Shown piece by piece: positions 12,203 through 20,315 of a stretch of 30,507 bases of DNA. The notes below the pieces were generated by a model. It was not told the DNA's origin and made no database searches. It worked only from the letters and a program-made list of their open reading frames with translations. Every line of letters starts with the position of its first letter. The first letter of the stretch is position 1. A program made the position numbers and the translations under genes. This stretch comes from a virus: the IMG/VR virus record IMGVR_UViG_3300042868_003317, positions 1 to 30,507 of that record. One strand, given 5' to 3'.

Positions 12203-12964
12203 TTAAAAGTCGTTTAATAAAATTTTATCGTAAACCGTTTTAGAAACCGTATGGTATTTACCGCAGTCTGCACAGACTAACTGAATTTTTAAAATACCTG
12301 CAGCTGTATACCTTCTCTTAGATACAGTTAGATTATTTTTAGTACATTCTGGGCAGCTATATCTATTACCAGCTAAGGCTCCGTAATGAGTTTTATGCGG
12401 GATATAATTAGCTATATGGTTATATACCTTCTCTAGTATTACTACGTCGTTTTTACAGTACTCTACCATTTTCTTTAGAGCTTTTTTATCGCTATGTAGT
12501 ACTATATTTCTCCATAGATCAAAGCCTGTATCTGTTTTACCCCCGAAGCCTAGGTATTTAGCTATATAATCCAGCCTATTACTGTTAAATCTAAATTTAG
12601 ATCTAGCGCTCTTTAGGGTATCTATGGTATTATAAGAAGGAAAGCAGGGTATTCTATGGTATAGGCACCTAGTCATAATCCAGGGTAAATCGAATTTATC
12701 CCCATTGTGGCCCACTAGCTCATCTGCAGAGTTAGCTATAACCATAAACTCCTCTAACATTTGCTTATCGTCCTGGGATCCGTCCCAGTTTAAAGAGTAT
12801 ACCTTTTTATCTCCAGCCCATTTATAACAGATACAGATAATAGCTCTCTCTTTTATAATATTACCGTAGGGTATATTAAGCTTATATCCAGACTGCCAAA
12901 AGAAACCGATATTAGGGCTAGTCTCTATATCAAAGAATAACCTTTTTTTAATTTTATTAGACAT
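12203..12964 (-). CDS. DEDD-family 3'-5' exonuclease with C-terminal zinc ribbon
   Basis: 253 residues with an RNase H-fold exonuclease: motif I FFDIET (Asp12, Glu14), motif II VGHNGDKFDLPW (Asp91), and motif III YCKNDVVILEK (Tyr168, Asp172, the DEDDy spacing). Residues 200-235 add a zinc ribbon, CPEC (203-206) and CADC (230-233). There is no polymerase domain. It resembles the RNase H-like exonuclease domain (YprB-type) of Bacteroidota phages. Possible roles are proofreading for a host polymerase, DNA repair or host DNA degradation. It is the first gene after the 88-aa gene and has a weak promoter upstream. Confidence 0.85.
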   Translation of the reverse strand: MSNKIKKRLFFDIETSPNIGFFWQSGYKLNIPYGNIIKERAIICICYKWAGDKKVYSLNWDGSQDDKQMLEEFMVIANSADELVGHNGDKFDLPWIMTRCLYHRIPCFPSYNTIDTLKSARSKFRFNSNRLDYIAKYLGFGGKTDTGFDLWRNIVLHSDKKALKKMVEYCKNDVVILEKVYNHIANYIPHKTHYGALAGNRYSCPECTKNNLTVSKRRYTAAGILKIQLVCADCGKYHTVSKTVYDKILLNDF

Positions 12965-12990
12965 TGCTTTTTATTTAGTTTACTGATAAA

Positions 12991-12998
12991 CAAAAGTA
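12991..12998 (-). promoter_or_regulatory. Weak promoter candidate before the exonuclease gene
   Basis: TACTTTTG on the minus strand matches TAnnTTTG and lies 26 bases before the ATG at 12964. No TTTG is found 19-21 bases upstream, so this is a low-confidence call. The 63-base gap between the 88-aa gene and the exonuclease gene is otherwise empty. Confidence 0.3.
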
Positions 12999-13027
12999 TA
13001 TAAAAAACAAGCTTTAGGCCTATAATG

Positions 13028-13294
13028 TTAAAAAAGTGCTGGAAAGATCCTCTTAGCTATATCTAAAAGGGTATATCCGCCAGTAATAGCGGCTCCAAAA
13101 ATGAAATAATAAATATATTTAAACTTTTGCTGTAGTTTTTCTATATCCTCAGTATTTTTATCCGTATGTTTTTTTATACCGTCTCCGAAATATTCACTCC
13201 CTAGGATAGCGTCCTCTATATTTTGTACTTTATGAGATAGCGTCCGCATCTCTTCAAAAAGCCTTTCTAGTGTAGCGTTTTCCTTCTGAGTCAT
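13028..13294 (-). CDS. Coiled-coil membrane protein (XhlA-like)
   Basis: 88 residues. Residues 1-60 form a charged helical coiled coil (MTQKENATLERLFEEMRTLS...) and 61-80 a hydrophobic membrane helix (YIYYFIFGAAITGGYTLL). The layout resembles hemolysin XhlA-type phage proteins, which assist holins, so a lysis accessory role is possible. However, the gene follows the neck genes and precedes the exonuclease, not the endolysin. It is two bases downstream of the 150-aa gene. Confidence 0.6.
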   Translation of the reverse strand: MTQKENATLERLFEEMRTLSHKVQNIEDAILGSEYFGDGIKKHTDKNTEDIEKLQQKFKYIYYFIFGAAITGGYTLLDIAKRIFPALF

Positions 13295-13296
13295 TA

Positions 13297-13749
13297 TTAA
13301 GCGCCTCCGTCTGGTAAAGGGTAATTACTAGGTACTGCGCAGCGATCCGCTACGTATGGTATAGCTATACTAATATCTGCCTTTACTCCAGCTACTAGAT
13401 CGCTTAATCTTTCTGTAAAAAATTCTATACTTACTCCAGATCCTAGAGTAAAGTCCCATTTCTCAGAGCGGAGCTGGGCTATAATATCCTGGCATATTAA
13501 CATCTGATCGCTAATAACAGCGTCTTCGTTTTTTTCGTCTGCAAAAACTAGGTCCGCAAAAATAACAGATATATTAAAATTAAATACCTTACCAGATATA
13601 TTAGAGTTTTGAATAGTGCAATACATTAAAGGATAAGTAATACTATCGCTTTCCCCTATCTCCCAAACATCCCCCCAGCCAAAATCGTTTATCTGGTAGT
13701 GGGCATCTGCTAGACTATTTAGTATTTTTTTTACCTCTGTTATCGTCAT
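13297..13749 (-). CDS. Neck or tail-terminator-like protein
   Basis: 150 residues, beginning MTITEVKKILNSLADAHYQI and containing SDSITYPLMYCTIQNS and a C-terminal DISIAIPYVADRC. The pattern (short N-terminal helix, then a series of strands, then a C-terminal strand pair) resembles the small proteins placed after the head-tail connector in Bacteroidota siphophages, likely the tail terminator or neck ring. The position after portal and connector genes supports this. I see no residue-level diagnostic. Its start overlaps a 33-aa ORF in another frame. Confidence 0.55.
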   Translation of the reverse strand: MTITEVKKILNSLADAHYQINDFGWGDVWEIGESDSITYPLMYCTIQNSNISGKVFNFNISVIFADLVFADEKNEDAVISDQMLICQDIIAQLRSEKWDFTLGSGVSIEFFTERLSDLVAGVKADISIAIPYVADRCAVPSNYPLPDGGA

Positions 13750-13816
13750 TGCTTTTAATTTGTTGTAGATATACTTTTAGTTTACCTACGTTTTTATTAG
13801 AATAATCCTTAGCCAT
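13715..13816 (-). CDS. Possible 33-aa basic peptide
   Basis: 33 residues (MAKDYSNKNVGKLKVYLQQI... to NTK) from ATG 13816-13814 to a TAG at 13715, overlapping the start of the 150-aa gene by 35 bases in another frame. It starts three bases after the connector gene stop and fills the 70-base gap there. It is rich in Lys and Asn. The overlap is longer than usual for this genome, so it could instead be an untranslated spacer. Confidence 0.4.
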   Translation of the reverse strand: MAKDYSNKNVGKLKVYLQQIKSNDDNRGKKNTK

Positions 13817-13819
13817 TTA

Positions 13820-14410
13820 TTAATCTCTGTAGTCTACACCTAGAGCTCCGCTTTCGCTCTGGTACATATCTGAATAATTTTTATAGTCTCTAGGAGTATC
13901 TCCCAAATAAATAGAGCTGTTAAATGCTGTTTTACCTGGATGTATTGTATCTACTCCATTACCTGGGTTATCGTATAGCGGATAGTCTGTATTATTCTCG
14001 CATAGGTAATTAGTAATACGCTGCGCATACCAGTCCGCCTTATTTTTATAAAGACTCATTAAATCGAATAGCTCAGATATAGAGGCTGTCTCGCTATTTT
14101 CTGAGGTCTTTTTTAAGACGTTTTTATTAGTAAACTTATAGCCTAGGCTCATTACCATTTCAGAGGCTACATACCAGCAGATACAGTCTGTAATATAATT
14201 ATCTAATAATATAGCATTTAACTCCGTTACAGTATCTGCAGCGATCTGCTCCTGCAGCTCTAAATATAAACCAGTACCCAGTACAGGCTCCAGATACATA
14301 TCCTGAGTAAATTTAATCGTAGGCTTAATTAATTTCGGATCTACGTTATCCTGCAGTAAGGATCTATCCTTTAAGGTCTGCTCTGAAATAAAAAGTATAT
14401 TAGCGCTCAT
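13820..14410 (-). CDS. Head-tail connector (gp6-like adaptor)
   Basis: 196 residues. The helical core TIKFTQDMYLEPVLGTGLYL ... NAILLDNYITDCICWYVASEM and the later tract LMSLYKNKADWYAQRITNYL match the adaptor proteins that sit below the portal (gp6/gp15-type) in Bacteroidota phages (from memory, DUF6712-like). It begins one base after the portal gene and precedes the neck proteins, which supports the role. The last 50 residues are flexible (NPGNGVDTIHPGKTAF...). Confidence 0.7.
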   Translation of the reverse strand: MSANILFISEQTLKDRSLLQDNVDPKLIKPTIKFTQDMYLEPVLGTGLYLELQEQIAADTVTELNAILLDNYITDCICWYVASEMVMSLGYKFTNKNVLKKTSENSETASISELFDLMSLYKNKADWYAQRITNYLCENNTDYPLYDNPGNGVDTIHPGKTAFNSSIYLGDTPRDYKNYSDMYQSESGALGVDYRD

Positions 14411-14411
14411 A

Positions 14412-16382
14412 TTATTCTATTACTATGTTTTCTACCCACCTGTGGCGGCAGTATGGAGTAGTTATTTGTGTCCTAGGATTAGTATAAAATCCTCCTCTGC
14501 GCTGCCATACAGAGTAATCTAATCTCTGGCTAATTTGCTCTATCTCTTTACGAGTATATAATCTATCCAGGGTAATTAATTCTCTACAGAAATCTCTGGT
14601 AGTAGCTATAATAGGACCGCCTAGGCCTGGACTAACCTCGTAGCTGTATCTAATACTTACACTAGCTAAGGGCTTTCTAGCTTTTTTCTGGGCTTTACCT
14701 TCTGGAGTAATCTCTCTAGATATTATAGTAGATCCGTTTTTATCTATCTGCGTAGAAACTAATAAACCGTTAGACTCCATAGATGCAATCGAAGCGGCTA
14801 CCATTTGCGGATCTCTTTTTAAAGCGTCTGCTATTTGAGTAGCTGAGATAAAAGGATCTTTTTGTATTAAATCTAAAATACCGCTCTGGATCTCTGTAAT
14901 AATAATATCAATATCTGCAAAATCTAAAGACTCTAAAGGCTCCAGGTTTTCAGAAAATTGTACTCTTCGAGATTTTAATATTTGAAATTTAGACTTAGGG
15001 CTACCAAACTCTTTAAAAACAGATATAGCTAGATCGTCCTCCTGGCTAGTAAACTGCTGGCCCTGCTCTATAGCTGGAGCTGCTAAAATATCCTCTCCCT
15101 CCTGCTTAGGATCTAATCCTATTAAAGATCTTAACTCGTTAGGAGTCATACTCTCGATAACTTTATTAGCTACTAAAGGAGAAAGGCTATTAATCGAGTT
15201 AATAATATCCTGCTGAGTAGTTTCTGTCTTAGTAATAATAGCAGGTAATCCTAGTTTTTCTCTGATCTCGTCCTGTGTCATATTCTGCGCTACGATAGAC
15301 TCGCTAAACTCAAAGCCTAGCGGCTCCGTAGGCTGTATATGAAACTCTGCAGTAATTCCAAACAAAGGCAAAATAATACCTAGCCAGCGCTCTATAAATT
15401 GCTGCTTACCGTTTATATATGTATTATTAAAAATCTCGTAAGCTTCTCGCATTTCATTACGTCCGCCTAATTGCCCCTCTGTCTTAATACCAAACAAAAT
15501 CGGGCTAGTAACTCTATGGCCAGAAAATATCTCCTGTCTAATCGTCTCATTAAGTACTAAAAACTGTTTATCTAGGTCCGAGGCAGATAGATCTATTACC
15601 GTAGGAGCTTTAGCTGGATCGTTATTAAAGTTAATTAAAATCTTACCAGCGTTTTTCTCTCCGCTAAATTTCTTTTTTATCTGGTTTTCTATAGTCCTCT
15701 GCTCCTCTTCGCTAGGAGTCCCGTCGTTAAACGAGATCATCTTAGAAGGCATTAAACCGTTATGTATAGCATTTAAATGAAACTCAGATACTGCTATATC
15801 TAGCTCTATATAATTTAGAGCTCCCTGGTAGCTAGGTAATGTATAAGTATTTACCGCTGGTCTATACTCTTTTAAATACATTATCTGTTTTCCGCTTTTA
15901 TTTTTAGGATCAAATCCAGTTATCCCCTCTATATCTGCGGGCTTTTGCTTAGTTTCCCACTCATCCGAAACGTAAAAAAACGTATTATCTGCGTTAGATC
16001 TAATTTTTGCGTAGTCTATATGGTATAAACTTACAGCGTCTCCGTATGGATTATAAATAATCTCTAGATAACATCCTCCGAATACCTCTAAGTCTAAAGC
16101 TATTTTAGCTAAAATATCGTTAATATTTTCTCCAGATCTATTAATAGGTTTCTCTACTAAATACTGGTTAGCCTCATCCTCAAAATAAATACCCTTACCT
16201 ACGATAAAGTTAGCCTTACCGTTTACTATAGCGTTATGCTTAGCTGAGGTATTTAAAAGAGAAAGTAAATGGTAGGGATATTTATTATCCTCTCCATATA
16301 ATACCCAGTCCTGATTTTTTTTCTCTATAAATTTAGGCTGAGAATATTCACTAAAATTTACAGTTATTAGATTTTTACTCAT
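14412..16382 (-). CDS. Portal protein with C-terminal winged-helix and CRHRW domains
   Basis: 656 residues. The first ~440 form the phage portal: N-terminal WVLYGEDNKYPYHLLSLLN, the clip/stem region, and IFSGHRVTSPILFGIKT near the crown. Twelve copies would form the DNA channel and the TerL docking ring. The C-terminal extension is unusual. Residues ~500-560 read as a winged helix (DPFISATQIADALKRDPQMV ... SMESNGLL ... ITPEGKA). Residues ~575-656 form a Cys/His-rich domain ending TPYCRHRW with FCRELI upstream, a module also found in Bacteroidota head proteins. The gene overlaps the 97-aa gene by four bases and is far from terL. Confidence 0.88.
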   Translation of the reverse strand: MSKNLITVNFSEYSQPKFIEKKNQDWVLYGEDNKYPYHLLSLLNTSAKHNAIVNGKANFIVGKGIYFEDEANQYLVEKPINRSGENINDILAKIALDLEVFGGCYLEIIYNPYGDAVSLYHIDYAKIRSNADNTFFYVSDEWETKQKPADIEGITGFDPKNKSGKQIMYLKEYRPAVNTYTLPSYQGALNYIELDIAVSEFHLNAIHNGLMPSKMISFNDGTPSEEEQRTIENQIKKKFSGEKNAGKILINFNNDPAKAPTVIDLSASDLDKQFLVLNETIRQEIFSGHRVTSPILFGIKTEGQLGGRNEMREAYEIFNNTYINGKQQFIERWLGIILPLFGITAEFHIQPTEPLGFEFSESIVAQNMTQDEIREKLGLPAIITKTETTQQDIINSINSLSPLVANKVIESMTPNELRSLIGLDPKQEGEDILAAPAIEQGQQFTSQEDDLAISVFKEFGSPKSKFQILKSRRVQFSENLEPLESLDFADIDIIITEIQSGILDLIQKDPFISATQIADALKRDPQMVAASIASMESNGLLVSTQIDKNGSTIISREITPEGKAQKKARKPLASVSIRYSYEVSPGLGGPIIATTRDFCRELITLDRLYTRKEIEQISQRLDYSVWQRRGGFYTNPRTQITTPYCRHRWVENIVIE

Positions 16383-16672
16383 TTCTCTATATTTTTATTA
16401 CCCTGCGCTTTATCGCTATATTTTTTTAGGCCTAGTCTTATTAAAAGCTCTTCTACTATATAATTATCGTATTCCGCCCAGTTATTAATTTTATCCTTAC
16501 TTATAAATATAATCTCTTCTAATAATATACAGTTAGTATCGTCGCATAGCTGGCAGGTTATATTTACACCTGGACCAAAAAGCTCATATCTAAAAGGTAA
16601 AATATTTATAGAGCTTACAGTCTTCCGTATACTGCCTACCACTAGGTCCGTATCTAGTACTTTAATTTTCAA
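16379..16672 (-). CDS. Hypothetical 97-aa protein upstream of portal
   Basis: 97 residues. The first 60 are beta-rich (MKIKVLDTDLVVGSIRKTV, CQLCDDTNCILLEE) and the rest is helical (WAEYDNYIVEELLIRLGL). The C-terminal W-x3-D-x-YI-x2-E-x-L pattern resembles short structural proteins near the fibre genes of Bacteroidota phages. It is coupled to the portal gene by ATGA. Probably a virion or fibre-assembly protein; not identified further. Confidence 0.65.
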   Translation of the reverse strand: MKIKVLDTDLVVGSIRKTVSSINILPFRYELFGPGVNITCQLCDDTNCILLEEIIFISKDKINNWAEYDNYIVEELLIRLGLKKYSDKAQGNKNIEK

Positions 16673-16898
16673 AAATATGTAAATTTTTAGTTATAAACAA
16701 ATCGGCAGATACTATATTTCTGTTTATAGAAATACCTTCTACTGTCATTACGTCCCTATTAGTACTGCTGGCTAAATATACGCATCCGTCTATATTAAAT
16801 ATCTCGTTAATATATAATAAATATTCCTCTCCTATAGTAAACTGATCGCCTACGTTTATCGTTTTATTATTAAAAGTATATGTATTTAAAATTTCCAT
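16662..16898 (-). CDS. Hypothetical 78-aa protein
   Basis: 78 residues, MEILNTYTFNNKTINVGDQFT..., predicted to be mainly beta strands (FTIGEEYLLYINEIF). It overlaps the 97-aa gene by 11 bases and lies nine bases after the 111-aa gene, within the fibre-to-portal block. No membrane segment or motif. Function unknown; a small structural or fibre accessory protein is likely from position. Confidence 0.65.
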   Translation of the reverse strand: MEILNTYTFNNKTINVGDQFTIGEEYLLYINEIFNIDGCVYLASSTNRDVMTVEGISINRNIVSADLFITKNLHIFEN

Positions 16899-16907
16899 AA
16901 TTATTTA

Positions 16908-17243
16908 TTAAAATCCTGCAAAACAATCAAATTTATACGCATTACCAGACGAACAGGTAATACTTGGAGTTTGTGCGAGAGAAATATCCGAATATGAGGC
17001 TATGTATGTAGTATTTAAGTAATAATCGATAGTAGCGCCCTCGTCAAAAGGATTAGACGCACTTACTATAACTGTATCACCGTTTACCAGTGTAGCGGTT
17101 ATAGTAGTAATAACACTACCTTGTCCTATTCCATTTTTTGCCCAGGTAACAAAAACACCTCCTAAATTATTTATTTCTATTGTAGGAGGTAATGCTGCTA
17201 CACTACCCTGCATTTTAATAGCACTATTTAATAACTGCCCCAT
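16908..17243 (-). CDS. Hypothetical 111-aa fibre-associated protein
   Basis: 111 residues, rich in Thr, Ser, Asn and Gly with alternating strands (VITTITATLVNGDTVIVSAS), a composition like fibre or Ig-like surface domains. It begins one base after the tail-fibre gene. Two Cys (in TCSSGN and FDCFAGF) lie close to the C-terminus. It may be a fibre tip or adhesin-type head protein. The role is inferred from composition and neighbourhood only. Confidence 0.6.
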   Translation of the reverse strand: MGQLLNSAIKMQGSVAALPPTIEINNLGGVFVTWAKNGIGQGSVITTITATLVNGDTVIVSASNPFDEGATIDYYLNTTYIASYSDISLAQTPSITCSSGNAYKFDCFAGF

Positions 17244-17244
17244 A

Positions 17245-19314
17245 TTATGCGCTTACATTACCAATTACGTACCACTCGTCGGCAGCTACTTTTACAAGCG
17301 TTACACCTGTATATCTATTACCTATTTTTAAGTGCCCAGATTTACTATTTAATATTACTCCTGTAGTCGCAGGTAATATCGTAGTCTGCCCTGCTCCATA
17401 TTGCAATACCTGTATCTCTGTACCTATAGGGAAAGCTACGCTACTATTTAATGGTACCGTTAAGTTATTAGCGCCTCCTACGAACATCTCTACTATTTTA
17501 CCTCTATCCGATAAAACTAAAGTATAAGATCCCGTCTGTCTATTAAACTGATTAGTAACTAATAGATTACCGTCTAGTCTTACGTCTCCGTCGTCTACCC
17601 ATAAAGAGTAATTATTAGTAATGGTTGCGGTACCACTGGCTGGCCCCTCTATATAAAGAGTAGCTCCGTTAGTAGTAGTAGCTGTCCCGTTTGTTAATAC
17701 TACTGGCTTAATAGCTAACTGAGATACTAAGCTATGGGTACCACTACTAGCTTCCGTTAAGGCACTACTGGCTAAAATTAATGTAGCGTGATTATTACCT
17801 GTAATAATAGTATTACCTCCAGTATATAAAAACGATTTATAACTAATTAAGTTATTAGCTAGTAAAGTATATGTAGTAGAGTTACTATTAGCTAGAGCGT
17901 TAGATGTTTGTACAAAAAAGGTACCAGTACCAGCTATAGACGTAGAGGCTACTAAAGCGCTGCTAAATGTTTTAGCTCCGTTTATAGTTTGCGTCCCTGT
18001 GGTAATTAATCCTCTAGCACTAGTACCAGCGTCTGGTATATTAAACGTATGAGCTGTACCAGATGAGGATATAGCAAAGTCTGTACCAGTAGTACCTACT
18101 GCGAAAGTCTGAGTAGATCCAGTAAGACCGTTTAACGAGGATATACCGCTGCCAGAAATGGTCCAGGATCTGTCTGCGCTTAGATCAAACGCTGTACCGT
18201 TAATAGTTAAGGTCCTAGTACTTGGTACTGGAGTATATCCTAGAGCTGCCTGTTTATTATTAAAAGTAGTCCAGTCCGCAGAGGATAAAGCTCCTCTATT
18301 TGTGGCGGATGCTGTGGGTAAATTAAAAGTATGAGTATCTGTAACTGAGGATACAGCAAAGTCTGTACCAGATGTACCAGCTGCAAAATATTGTACCTGT
18401 TTGGTAAGTGAGTTTAACGCATTAATACCTGTAGAAAATGTAGTAATAGCCTGGCATAAATGGCTATTTTCGGTATGTAATGTAATTGTTTTACTACTAT
18501 GATTAACATAAACTCGAATAGCTAGCCTATCTGTTAAGGTTAGCGTAGTCTGAGGTACTGCGATCGCTGTAGTATATAGATCTATGGCAGTACCGCCTGT
18601 AATCATTTCTGGTGTGGTAGAATTATTAGCAATTAAAGTAAATACAGTACCATTGTATTTATAAAGCTCAACATAAAAAGAAGGGCTACCGCCACCAGAT
18701 GAGGCGCTAAAATACATTTCAAAATTCCAGTTTCCAGCAGGTATTTCTAATAATGCTGGATCGTTAGCATCTGTAATAAATTGAGCTATATATCCGTTAG
18801 CGTTAATAGTAAAATCTGTACCTGTACCTATAACTGGAGTTTTATTAAATTCGTAATAAGTATTTCCTATAATAGTACCCTGGCTAACGCTACCATTTAA
18901 ATAATAAGATACCGAGCTGCCTCCTCCCTGGGATGTTGGAAAGTTTGCGAGCGCACCGTCTCCTCTAACATATTGCGAAGCTAGACCAGATCCAGTAACG
19001 GATATAGTACCGTTTGCTGTTAATGGAGAATTACTTACAGTAAAAGCGCTAGGCATAGATAATCCTACACTAGTTAATCCGTTATCTGTAAAAGTAGCCA
19101 GCGATCCGTCTCCTCTAACATACTGAGAAATAGTACCAGGTAATAAAAAATTACCGTCTATCTGTACGTCTGTAGAGGATAATAATAAAGGAGTTTCATT
19201 ACCGAAACCGTCTGTAATACGTTTTTTAGTACCTGTTATAATACCGTTATCGGTTACTTTTAATAAACTGTCGTAGGTATCTGCTACGATCTTTCCTGTT
19301 AGTGTCGTTCCCAT
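17245..19314 (-). CDS. Tail fibre protein
   Basis: 689 residues, Gly/Ser/Thr/Asn-rich. Two linker motifs SQYVRGDG (64-70 and 113-120) precede a globular beta domain (about 135-295). Then come two related ~47-residue repeats (297-343 and 391-437: LNxLT...FAxGTxGTDFA...HTFNxP), a [15 protein letters not shown] linker, and a C-terminal beta-helix-like part ending [16 protein letters not shown]. This is the mosaic build of Bacteroidota phage receptor-binding fibres, probably trimeric. The 135-295 domain is the best candidate for receptor contact. It is followed and preceded by small structural genes. Confidence 0.8.
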   Translation of the reverse strand: MGTTLTGKIVADTYDSLLKVTDNGIITGTKKRITDGFGNETPLLLSSTDVQIDGNFLLPGTISQYVRGDGSLATFTDNGLTSVGLSMPSAFTVSNSPLTANGTISVTGSGLASQYVRGDGALANFPTSQGGGSSVSYYLNGSVSQGTIIGNTYYEFNKTPVIGTGTDFTINANGYIAQFITDANDPALLEIPAGNWNFEMYFSASSGGGSPSFYVELYKYNGTVFTLIANNSTTPEMITGGTAIDLYTTAIAVPQTTLTLTDRLAIRVYVNHSSKTITLHTENSHLCQAITTFSTGINALNSLTKQVQYFAAGTSGTDFAVSSVTDTHTFNLPTASATNRGALSSADWTTFNNKQAALGYTPVPSTRTLTINGTAFDLSADRSWTISGSGISSLNGLTGSTQTFAVGTTGTDFAISSSGTAHTFNIPDAGTSARGLITTGTQTINGAKTFSSALVASTSIAGTGTFFVQTSNALANSNSTTYTLLANNLISYKSFLYTGGNTIITGNNHATLILASSALTEASSGTHSLVSQLAIKPVVLTNGTATTTNGATLYIEGPASGTATITNNYSLWVDDGDVRLDGNLLVTNQFNRQTGSYTLVLSDRGKIVEMFVGGANNLTVPLNSSVAFPIGTEIQVLQYGAGQTTILPATTGVILNSKSGHLKIGNRYTGVTLVKVAADEWYVIGNVSA
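18004..18144 (-). repeat. Fibre internal repeat, copy 2
   Basis: Encodes residues 391-437 of the tail fibre. It is related to 18286-18426 (residues 297-343), visible both as protein (GTDFA, HTFN) and in the DNA (shared GCAAAGTCTGTACCAG on the plus strand). It suggests internal duplication, or modular exchange by recombination. Confidence 0.7.
18286..18426 (-). repeat. Fibre internal repeat, copy 1
   Basis: Encodes residues 297-343 of the tail fibre ([20 protein letters not shown] followed by [14 protein letters not shown]). It pairs with 18004-18144. Such repeats commonly form the shaft segments between globular domains of a fibre. Confidence 0.7.
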
Positions 19315-19671
19315 TTAATTATATACTATAAAATCCTCGTCCTGGCCTGTGTATTCTGTGTAATCTAACGGATCCCCCGTAAGCTTCATTTTACCCACTT
19401 GTAAAAATCTCTTTAAATATGGATCTGCTTTATACTCATATATTTTATAAGTCCAGAAGCCATTTTTTTTATCTGTAAAGTTATCGTCTACGTCTAATAA
19501 AAACTCATTATATCTATATTTATAATCGCTAATATCCTCTAGCTGTAAGCTAATTAGCTCGTTAGTCATATCGTTAATAAATTCAAAAATATAAACACTA
19601 TCAGCTACGGTAATAGGATCGTCTAAATGGACCACTATTTTATCTATATTACCTCTTTGTAAAAGTATCAT
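19315..19671 (-). CDS. Fibre-associated structural protein, 118 aa
   Basis: 118 residues beginning MILLQRGNIDKIVVHLDDPI, with YIFEFINDMTNELISLQLED, RYNEFLL and a late GFWTYKIYEY and VGKMKL. This strand pattern is that of a small beta-sandwich protein placed directly before the tail fibre in many Bacteroidota phages, probably a fibre adaptor or distal tail component. It is the first gene of the second structural block and its start is preceded by the A/T leader TTATATTTATTAGTATG, close to that of three other genes. It starts at the control region 19672-19902. Confidence 0.65.
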   Translation of the reverse strand: MILLQRGNIDKIVVHLDDPITVADSVYIFEFINDMTNELISLQLEDISDYKYRYNEFLLDVDDNFTDKKNGFWTYKIYEYKADPYLKRFLQVGKMKLTGDPLDYTEYTGQDEDFIVYN

Positions 19672-19706
19672 ACTAATAAATATAAAAAAGACAATTTAAA
19701 AGCACC

Positions 19707-19810
19707 TATATATATAAGTATTTCTTTTCTTTTCTTTTATTTTGTTAGCATTTGTTCAACAAAAAAATATTTTGTTCAACACTTGTTACAACTAACTGAT
19801 AATCAGGATA
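19707..19810. repeat. Noncoding copy of the initiator-gene iteron tract
   Basis: It aligns along its length with 6996-7117. It shares an exact 20-mer with that tract (19742-19761 and 7049-7068; minus strand TGTTGAACAAATGCTAACAA), one full 18-base unit at 19770-19787, the flank ACTTGTTACAACTAACTGATAAT, and the preceding TTTCTTTT and TATATATA tracts. One unit is missing and one is truncated by an A7 run. I infer an initiator-binding site acting as second origin, regulatory operator or handcuffing site. Confidence 0.65.
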
Positions 19811-19828
19811 AAAAAAAATACTTTTTTT

Positions 19829-19860
19829 CTTGTTTTTAATATTTATTAGTCCGATATTTG
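19829..19860 (+). promoter_or_regulatory. Promoter for the plus-strand gene pair
   Basis: CTTG (19829-19832), 20 bases, GATATTTG (19853-19860), one base off the TAnnTTTG consensus. It lies 42 bases before the ATG at 19903 and 42 bases from the last iteron unit, so a protein bound at the repeats could regulate it. Confidence 0.55.
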
Positions 19861-19902
19861 AATTAATCAATTAACAAAATTTAAAACCTTAAAATTAAAA
19901 CA

Positions 19903-20013
19903 ATGTTAGAAGCCTATTTATTTTGCGCTGCTCCGATAGTAGCTTTAGTATTTGTAGCTTATTTAGCTCAGAAATTTAATAACCTTTTTAATACAGATAA
20001 AAATGAGAAATAA
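19903..20013 (+). CDS. Small 36-aa single-pass membrane protein
   Basis: 36 residues: MLEAYLFCAAPIVALVFVAY then LAQKFNNLFNTDKNEK. Residues 4-22 form one hydrophobic helix and the C-terminus is charged. It overlaps the next gene by 11 bases, and both are driven by the promoter at 19829-19860. These are the only plus-strand genes of the genome. The size and topology resemble membrane toxins, inhibitors or superinfection-exclusion proteins, but nothing identifies it. Confidence 0.6.
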   Translation: MLEAYLFCAAPIVALVFVAYLAQKFNNLFNTDKNEK

Positions 20014-20260
20014 CGGTAATAACCCAGAGATTTTAAGAGCGGCCCTGGTATCTGTACTAGGATCCCTATCCGCTTACTACGAGGATCGTATAGACGTGCC
20101 ATACGAAAGGACCAAAATTATAGCTAGTAAGATTAACGAGAAATTTAATCTTAACATAGATATAGACTCTATCTTTATGGATATTCAGGATCCTGTAGAT
20201 CAGGGCTGCGGGCACGACCAGGACGAAAATTACTACGATAGTAATTACGATAGGTTATAA
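20003..20260 (+). CDS. Hypothetical acidic 85-aa protein
   Basis: 85 residues. The helical N-terminal part (EILRAALVSVLGSLSAYYED and ERTKIIASKINEKFNLNID) is followed by an acidic, Tyr/Asp-rich tail (DQGCGHDQDENYYDSNYDRL). There is no membrane segment. It starts inside the membrane-peptide gene and ends eight bases before a bidirectional terminator. Its codon use (frequent ATA) is like the rest of the phage, which argues against recent transfer. The acidic tail could mimic DNA or bind a basic partner. Function unknown. Confidence 0.75.
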   Translation: MRNNGNNPEILRAALVSVLGSLSAYYEDRIDVPYERTKIIASKINEKFNLNIDIDSIFMDIQDPVDQGCGHDQDENYYDSNYDRL

Positions 20261-20267
20261 AAAAAAT

Positions 20268-20298
20268 AAGGGTAGCTACACTAAGTAACTACCCTTTT
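20268..20298. terminator. Bidirectional terminator between convergent genes
   Basis: Stem AAGGGTAG (20268-20275) with CTACCCTT (20289-20296), then after a C/A mismatch TAC with GTA, closing a 5-base loop. T-rich sequence follows on the plus strand (TTATTTTAT) and A-rich sequence precedes (six A at 20261-20266), giving T-runs in both directions. It ends both the plus-strand pair and the leftward head operon. Confidence 0.88.
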
Positions 20299-20315
20299 AT
20301 TTTATACTTAATTTA

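Larger units (their letters stand above)
19672..19902. promoter_or_regulatory. Divergent control region
   Basis: 231 bases without a gene, between leftward gene 19671 and rightward gene 19903; it is the only place where transcription diverges. It holds poly-pyrimidine and TA-rich tracts (19706-19740), iteron-like repeats (19742-19787), A8 and T7 runs (19811-19828), and a plus-strand promoter (19829-19860). I found no clear leftward -7 box, so expression of the fibre-portal block may use another signal. Confidence 0.7.

Noticed and set aside
10565-12998. Identical 14-mer GATAAACAAAAGTA at 10565-10578 and 12985-12998
   Set aside because: One copy is coding sequence for the spanin membrane helix. 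A 14-base match is expected by chance in 30 kb of AT-rich DNA.
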